A DNA stretch of 64,000 bases from CAWDDA01 sp963813345 (GTDB lineage Bacteria; Acidobacteriota; Blastocatellia; RBC074): contig CAWEYR010000033.1 of the NCBI GenBank assembly GCA_963813345.1, positions 124,001 to 188,000 of the forward strand, read 5' to 3'. The notes under the pieces are model-generated. The model was not told the origin of the DNA. It saw only the letters and a list, made by a program, of their open reading frames with translations, and ran no database searches. Each line of letters starts with the position of its first letter. Within the stretch, counting starts at the first letter, position 1. Of this stretch, positions 59,054-64,000 are shown piece by piece. The position numbers and the translations under genes were made by a program.

Positions 59054-59163
59054 TGTGGACTCGAGGAAGCAGCCTGGGGCGCCATCGTTGACAGACTACG
59101 ACAAGTGTCTTATACATACAATTCCGGAACGACGCAGAAAGTCTGAAGTGGGGTACAATTCAT

Positions 59164-59279
59164 TTCTCACGCGAAGCCGCGAAGAACGCGAAGAGAGAGA
59201 GACGCACTGTCACTGAGAGTGACGGCGATTCTTAGATTTCTTCTATTCGCGATTTCTTCGCGGCATTCGCGTGAGAAAT
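59164..59279. repeat. Family F inverted repeat, gene-less copy
   Basis: Left arm ttctcacgcgaagccgcgaagaacgcgaag (59164-59193) and right arm ttcttcgcggcattcgcgtgagaaa (59255-59279), with about 60 bases between. It matches the ends of the GxxExxY unit at 3029-3612 but carries no gene, like a MITE of that unit. Confidence 0.8.
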
Positions 59280-59384
59280 TAACCGCATCCCACCGTTCGA
59301 CACGTCACCTCACACTGACGCGTCTGCGATCGTTCGTAAAAGCCCCGCGTTTATATCCTGAATTCCTGGGAGGCAGTAAACACA

Positions 59385-61733
59385 ATGAGGAACAAATTGG
59401 GGACGCAGCGGCGCGTCTCGCTGTGGACGATTATCGCGGGCGTCGTCTGGCTGGTTTTCGCAGCCGTTCGAGTCGAGGCAACGACCGTTGTTGTCCCAAC
59501 TGATGACGAGATGGTGATTGGTGCGCGCGCGATTGTCAGAGGTGAAGTGCTCGCCATTTCTACTCGTTTCGATTCTCAAAGGGGAGTCGTCTTCAGTTAC
59601 ATCACCATCGATGTCTCAGAAGTCTGGAAGGGTACGATTCCATCGAGGCAGATTGTGCTCAGGCTGCCTGGAGGCGTAGCGGGCGATCTCGGAACGCTCA
59701 TCTATGGAGTGCCTGAATTCCTGAAGGGCGAGCAGGTTCTGCTCTATCTCGACACCTGGGCCGATGGAAGCTTGAAGGTTCACCACTGGTTCCTGGGGAA
59801 ATACAAGCTCGAGGGGAATCGTACATCGAGTGAGGTCAACGTCCAGCGCGCAGCGCCCGATGCAGGCGTACTGATACTCGGCCATTCGCCTTCGGGCCCG
59901 GTCACGGACCGGATGCAGCTTCAGTCCTATTCTTCAATGATTCGTTCAAGAATCGCGTCTCTGGCTGAGCGATCATCAGTTCACGAAGCGCAGCATTACC
60001 AGGACACTCCAATTCGTTCGCGCCCACCGGAGCTCGAAGGCACGCCCGGTACCGGTGAGCCCTTTTATCCCAACTTCACTTTTATCAGCCCATCATATCC
60101 ACCGAGGTGGTTCGAACCGGACACTTCGCAGCCGGTATCCTTCAGGATATCGACGACACCAGCTGCGGGTCTTGGTCTTCCTGCCGATGCAACTCCGGAC
60201 CAGCTTATCAGTGACGTCCAATTGGCGATGGGTGCGTGGTCCACTGTGAGTAGCTCAAATCTGCGTGTAACGTCGGGCGGGATTTCTTCAGGTTGCGGGT
60301 TTAACAACTCGGATGGAAGCAACATAACATTCAATAACTGCGACGGATATTTCAGCGCATCCGGCGGTTGCTCAGGAATTCTAGCCGCTGGTGGAATAAC
60401 GCTCTATTACACTGGGATTTCCAAAGTTATCAATGGCACCACATTTTATCGTGTCTTTGAGGGTGACGTACAGTCTTAACCCTTATGCGAACTGTTACTA
60501 CACAACCCGATGTCGCGTACAAGAGGTATTAACACACGAGATAGGTCACGCGCTCGGGTTGGGTCACTCGGACGACTCTGATGCCACGATGTACGCATAT
60601 GCTCATTTTGATGACCGCTGCGCATCACTCGCTGCTGACGACGCCAACGCAATCAGGTTCATGTACCCCGGGTCAACTGCGCCACCACCACCACCAACGC
60701 CCACTCCGACACCAGCGCCAACCCCCACGCCCATACCGGCTACATTGACTGCAAACCCGAACCCGATTCAGGTTTGCGACGGAACAGGACTTGGAGTGAC
60801 GACCCTTAGCTGGTCGGCACCGGGTGTCGCGACGGTGCAGGTGCGCGTAGGCTCTCCAGGCGGACCGTTGATGTTCCAGGGTGGATCCAGCGGGAGTGCG
60901 TCCACTCTAAAGTGGGTTACAAACGGGTTGGTTTTCCATATCGTAAATGCATCAACCGGAGCCTCTCTAGCACAGACCTCAGTCGCGCTGACAACAAACG
61001 GATGCGCCGTACCAACTCCAACTCCAACTCCGGCGCCGACACCGACCCAACACCGAACCCCACTCCGCCACCACCGACTGGCGCACTTGTTGCAAATCCA
61101 AACCCAATACGCGTGTGTGATGGCACGGGTCTTGGCATAACTACGCTCAGCTGGTCAGTCTCGGGTGTTGGATCAGTCAGAATCCACGTCGACTCTGCGA
61201 CTGGCCCAATGATGGCTCAGGCCGGACCTTCAGGTCAGGCACAAACCGGCAAGTGGGTACGGAACGGCCAAAGGTTCTTCCTGGTCAATGCCTCAAGTGG
61301 CGCTGTACTTGGAACTGTTACAGTCAGTTTAACAACCGCCGGATGTGGTACCCCTGCGCCGACTCCAACTCCTCCGGTTAATCCCGGCGTACTCGTTGCT
61401 ACTCCCAATCCTGTAACAGTGTGCGATGGTACGGGTCTCGGAGTAACAACTTTAAGCTGGGCAGTAAGCAATGCATCGACTGTCGATGTGCGCGTTGGAT
61501 CACCGACAGGAGCACTTATGGCTCGATTGGGAGCCTCAGGTTCCGCAACTACAGGGAAATGGGTTGTCAACGGAACGTACTTCTACCTTGTCAATGCCTC
61601 AAACTCTCAGGTACTCGGCTCGGTTATTGTGGGTGTGAATGCAAATGGCTGCCTGACTCGCGAAAGTGAAATCTCGTCCCGTTCGGAGGCGGTGATTCAA
61701 TTGGGGGTGCTGAGTGCTGAGTATGGGGTTTGA
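59385..61733 (+). CDS. Secreted matrixin-type metalloprotease with Ig-like repeats (two frameshifts)
   Basis: About 782 residues. A signal peptide (WTIIAGVVWLVFAAVRVEA) is followed by a beta-rich N-terminal domain of about 150 residues. The matrixin domain has PDQLISDVQLAMGAWS, GGITLYYTG and the zinc motif EVLTHEIGHALGLGHS, with the Met turn DATMYAYAHF. A Pro/Thr linker follows. Three Ig-like modules of about 100 residues come next, each starting ANPNPIxVCDGTGLGxTTLSW and separated by PTPTPAP linkers. Break one near 60472 (extra base before SLNPYANC); break two near 61037 (C3 for C4). The last roughly 12 residues are encoded by a family A repeat. Confidence 0.87.
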
Positions 61734-61850
61734 GTTCAAGCTTTAGCTTGTGGTCGCATTCGAGAGATCAACAAGGCCTCAGAATGCAACCACAAGCTAA
61801 AGCTTGAACTCAAACCCCATACTCAGCACTCAGCACCCAGCACTCAGCAC
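61707..61850. repeat. Longest family A inverted repeat
   Basis: gtgctgagtgctgag, then gggtttgagttcaagctttagc-ttgtggtcgcattcgag, a centre near 61771, and the full reverse arm through tcagcactcagcacccagcac. The N-terminal residues of an upstream-extended gmd frame (MNSNPILSTQ) are repeat-encoded. Confidence 0.88.
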
Positions 61851-61902
61851 TTCTTCACTAACGATTTCCATCCAAGCGTCTATTCCGTTAAGATGCCCGA
61901 AT

Positions 61903-62904
61903 ATGGCTAAACGAGCACTCATAACCGGAATTACCGGACAGGACGGAAGCTATCTTGCCGAGCTGTTACTTTCAAAGGGTTACGAAGTTTCGGGGATCAT
62001 CCGCAGGTCGAGTTCCTTCAACACTCAGCGAATCGATCACATATACGAGGATCCGCACGAGAGTGGCCGCCGACTAAATCTGGTCTATGGCGATCTGAAT
62101 GACGCAAGCTCGCTCAACAAGATCGTGCGCGATTTGCACCCCGACGAGATTTATAACCTCGGCGCCCAATCTCACGTTCGGGTGAGCTTTGATATTCCAG
62201 AGTACACAGCTGAGATTGGTGCTCTCGGAACACTGCGCCTTCTCGAAGCAATCCGTGAAACAGGCGTCAAGACGAGGTTTTATCAGGCCTCGTCCTCGGA
62301 ATTGTTCGGTCAGGTGCAGGAAATCCCTCAGCGGGAAACGACCCCATTCTACCCGCGCAGCCCTTATGGCGTAGCAAAGCTTTATGCCTATTGGATTACG
62401 GTCAATTATCGCGAAAGCTATGGGATGTTTGCCTCGAATGGAGTGCTTTTCAATCACGAAAGCCCTCGGCGCAACGAAACATTTGTTACGCGCAAGGTGA
62501 CACGCGCTGCCGCCGCGATTAAACTCGGACTTCGCGACAAGCTCTTTCTTGGCAACCTTGATGCAAAGCGGGACTGGGGCTATGCCCCTGAGTTCGTCGA
62601 GGCAATGTGGCTGATGCTGCAACAGGACTCGCCGGATGACTTTGTAATCGCGACCGGCGAAACCCATTCCGTAAGAGAGCTTGTTGAAGAAGCCTTCTCA
62701 TACCTCGATCTCGAGTGGGAGCGCTACGTTGAGATCGATCCGCGATACTACCGTCCTGCAGAAGTAGATCTTCTCGTCGGCGACGCATCGAAAGCGAAGA
62801 GGGTGCTTGGCTGGGAACCAAGAACGAAGTTCAAGGATCTCGTTCGTGAAATGGTTGATGCGGATCTCCTTGATCTGAAGAAATCAAACGCCGCCTCGCA
62901 ATAA
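61903..62904 (+). CDS. gmd: GDP-mannose 4,6-dehydratase
   Basis: ATG at 61903 (MAKRALITGITGQDGSYLAELLL); the open frame upstream is repeat-derived. 333 residues. NAD(P)-binding TGxxGQDG, RRSSSFNTQRI, YGDLNDASSL, YNLGAQSHVRVSF, YQASSSELFG, and the catalytic PRSPYGVAKLYAYW (Tyr-x3-Lys with Ser upstream). FNHESPRRNETFVTRKV confirms Gmd. It makes GDP-4-keto-6-deoxymannose from GDP-mannose. The A of its TAATGA end overlaps the GDP-fucose synthase ATG. Confidence 0.97.
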   Translation: MAKRALITGITGQDGSYLAELLLSKGYEVSGIIRRSSSFNTQRIDHIYEDPHESGRRLNLVYGDLNDASSLNKIVRDLHPDEIYNLGAQSHVRVSFDIPEYTAEIGALGTLRLLEAIRETGVKTRFYQASSSELFGQVQEIPQRETTPFYPRSPYGVAKLYAYWITVNYRESYGMFASNGVLFNHESPRRNETFVTRKVTRAAAAIKLGLRDKLFLGNLDAKRDWGYAPEFVEAMWLMLQQDSPDDFVIATGETHSVRELVEEAFSYLDLEWERYVEIDPRYYRPAEVDLLVGDASKAKRVLGWEPRTKFKDLVREMVDADLLDLKKSNAASQ

Positions 62905-63848
62905 TGACTACGTTTCCTTTCGAGCGTGTAGTAGTCACGGGAGGCGCAGGGTTCCTTGGCACGTATGTTGTCAGGAAACTCAAAGAGCGCGGTTGCAGCA
63001 ATGTCATAGTCCCGCGGAGCAGCGATTACAATCTCGTCGACATGGATGCCGTTCGCCGGTTGTATGATGACGCGCGACCGGACCTTGTCATACACCTCGC
63101 TGCTGTAGTTGGCGGAATTGCTGCGAACCAGCAGAATCCCGGCCGCTACTTTTATGAAAACCTGATGATGGGTGCGCAGCTGATTGAAGAAGCGCGCATA
63201 CGGAACCTGCCGAAATTTGTCGCAGTTGGAACAATCTGCTCCTATCCAAAGTTCACGCCTGTCCCATTCAAGGAAGATGATCTTTGGAACGGTTACCCTG
63301 AAGAGACGAATGCTCCCTATGGCCTTGCCAAGAAAATGATGCTCGTGCAGGCAGAGTCTTATCGGGCTCAGTATGGCCTGAACACGATCTTTCTTCTCCC
63401 TGTAAATCTTTACGGACCGCGCGACAACTTCGAGCCGCAAAGCTCACACGTTATCCCGGCGCTTATTCGAAAGTGTGTGGATGCACGCCGCGCGAACGCG
63501 GAAGAGATCGTCTGCTGGGGGAGCGGGGATGTGACGCGCGAATTCCTTCATGTCGAGGACTGCGCTCGGGGAATCATCCTTGCTGCTGAAAAGTACAATG
63601 AGCCGGATCCGGTAAATCTTGGTGCCGGCTTTGAAATCTCAATTCGCGATCTTGTCGAAAAGATCGTCCGGCTGAGCTCGTTCAAAGGGAGAGTCGTCTG
63701 GGATCGATCCAAACCCGACGGCCAGCCTCGCCGTTCACTCGACGTCAGCCGAGCCTGGGAAAGATTCGGCTTTCGAGCAAGTATCGCTTTCGAGGACGGA
63801 CTCAAACAGACAATCGAATGGTATGAGAGTCAGACCGTAGTCCGCTGA
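62904..63848 (+). CDS. fcl: GDP-L-fucose synthase
   Basis: 314 residues. VVVTGGAGFLGTYVVRKL, IHLAAVVGGIAANQQNPGRYFYENL, GTICSYPKFTPVPFKEDDLWNGYPEETNAPYGLAKKMM (catalytic Ser, Tyr and Lys), and PVNLYGPRDNFEPQSSHVIPALI are all characteristic. It epimerises and reduces the Gmd product to GDP-L-fucose. One-base overlap with gmd. Together with the GT4 and GT2 genes it indicates a fucose-containing glycan; which glycan is not shown. Confidence 0.97.
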   Translation: MTTFPFERVVVTGGAGFLGTYVVRKLKERGCSNVIVPRSSDYNLVDMDAVRRLYDDARPDLVIHLAAVVGGIAANQQNPGRYFYENLMMGAQLIEEARIRNLPKFVAVGTICSYPKFTPVPFKEDDLWNGYPEETNAPYGLAKKMMLVQAESYRAQYGLNTIFLLPVNLYGPRDNFEPQSSHVIPALIRKCVDARRANAEEIVCWGSGDVTREFLHVEDCARGIILAAEKYNEPDPVNLGAGFEISIRDLVEKIVRLSSFKGRVVWDRSKPDGQPRRSLDVSRAWERFGFRASIAFEDGLKQTIEWYESQTVVR

Positions 63849-63889
63849 TATCATCGCAAACAATTCTTAGTGCCGGGATGTACCTGCCA

Positions 63890-64000
63890 CTACCTCACTA
63901 GTATCTCAGGCCGCCGGTTTTCATTGATGGGCCAGTTACCAGTCGCACTCAGAATCTCGATGCCGGTCTCAATTGCGATGATCGTGTCTTCAATCTTGGT
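63890..64000 (-). CDS. C-terminus of a probable M24 (Xaa-Pro aminopeptidase-like) protein, cut by the right edge
   Basis: On the minus strand 36 residues are readable: TKIEDTIIAIETGIEILSAT ... NRRPEILV, then TAG at 63890-63892. The order (R/K)IEDTxxxTxxGxExL followed by a short tail matches the C-terminal metal ligand (Glu) and end of M24 peptidases. Too little is present for certainty. Confidence 0.45.
   Translation of the reverse strand, partial: TKIEDTIIAIETGIEILSATGNWPINENRRPEILVR

Overview
The window looks like a chromosome segment from an Acidobacteriota-type bacterium, most likely Blastocatellia-like. This is inferred from the gene families, not from any search: a Ser/Thr kinase fused to a formylglycine-generating-enzyme (FGE) domain, TPR-CHAT proteins, a TonB receptor with a carboxypeptidase-regulatory N-terminus, a zinc-ribbon protein with a VTEEETIRL tail, and many palindromic intergenic repeats. 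Most genes are housekeeping or envelope functions. No rRNA, CRISPR array, transposase or integrase was seen.

Layout. 1-2661 holds a badly frameshifted secreted carbohydrate-active gene, ending against a 3' fragment of tRNA-Pro(UGG) that looks like the right end of an integrated element. tRNA-Cys and a GxxExxY (PD-(D/E)XK-fold) gene bounded by inverted repeats follow. 3.6-7.2 kb is a TPR lipid/periplasm-type protein plus the kinase-FGE protein. 7.4-11.7 kb has glutathione peroxidase, a CDP-alcohol phosphatidyltransferase, a pilin-tail membrane protein, and an acyl-CoA carboxylase alpha subunit split into biotin carboxylase and biotin carrier. 11.9-14.9 kb is a TonB-dependent receptor. 14.9-22.9 kb has a TrpF-like isomerase, a nucleotidyltransferase, a methyltransferase, a TPR protein with a decayed CHAT domain, a PiT/DUF47 phosphate transport pair and an HPS-like decarboxylase. 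23-31.9 kb has ftsK, prfB with its programmed frameshift, methylmalonyl-CoA mutase, a DUF4105 protein and cstA. 32.2-34.6 kb has a DHH phosphoesterase, queF and a zinc-ribbon membrane protein. 35.2-38.6 kb is a second TPR-CHAT protein with intact catalytic residues. 38.8-42.4 kb is a ribBA-ribE-cmk-hemW operon, divergent from citrate synthase-glutaredoxin. 44.2-48.3 kb has a P1-family peptidase, a secreted protein and TetR regulator that share an operator, and an S41 protease. 48.6-51.4 kb is mlaE-mlaF-mlaD. 51.5-56.6 kb has rhodanese, ferritin-like, YggX-like, signal peptidase I, a Yip1/TPR protein and carA. 56.7-63.8 kb is a glycan locus (GT4, processive GT2, gmd, GDP-fucose synthase) with a matrixin-type protease in the middle.

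Two window-wide facts matter for use. First, about thirty single-base frameshifts interrupt otherwise well conserved genes, including ftsK, prfB, accC and ribBA. Where I could reconstruct them, nearly all are one extra (sometimes one missing) base in a run of 2-6 identical bases, so uncorrected sequencing indels explain them better than gene decay. I annotate such genes as single CDSs across the break. Second, the intergenic gaps are filled by a few modular inverted-repeat families (called A-F below), which nest inside each other and in several places supply the last codons and stop of a neighbouring gene.
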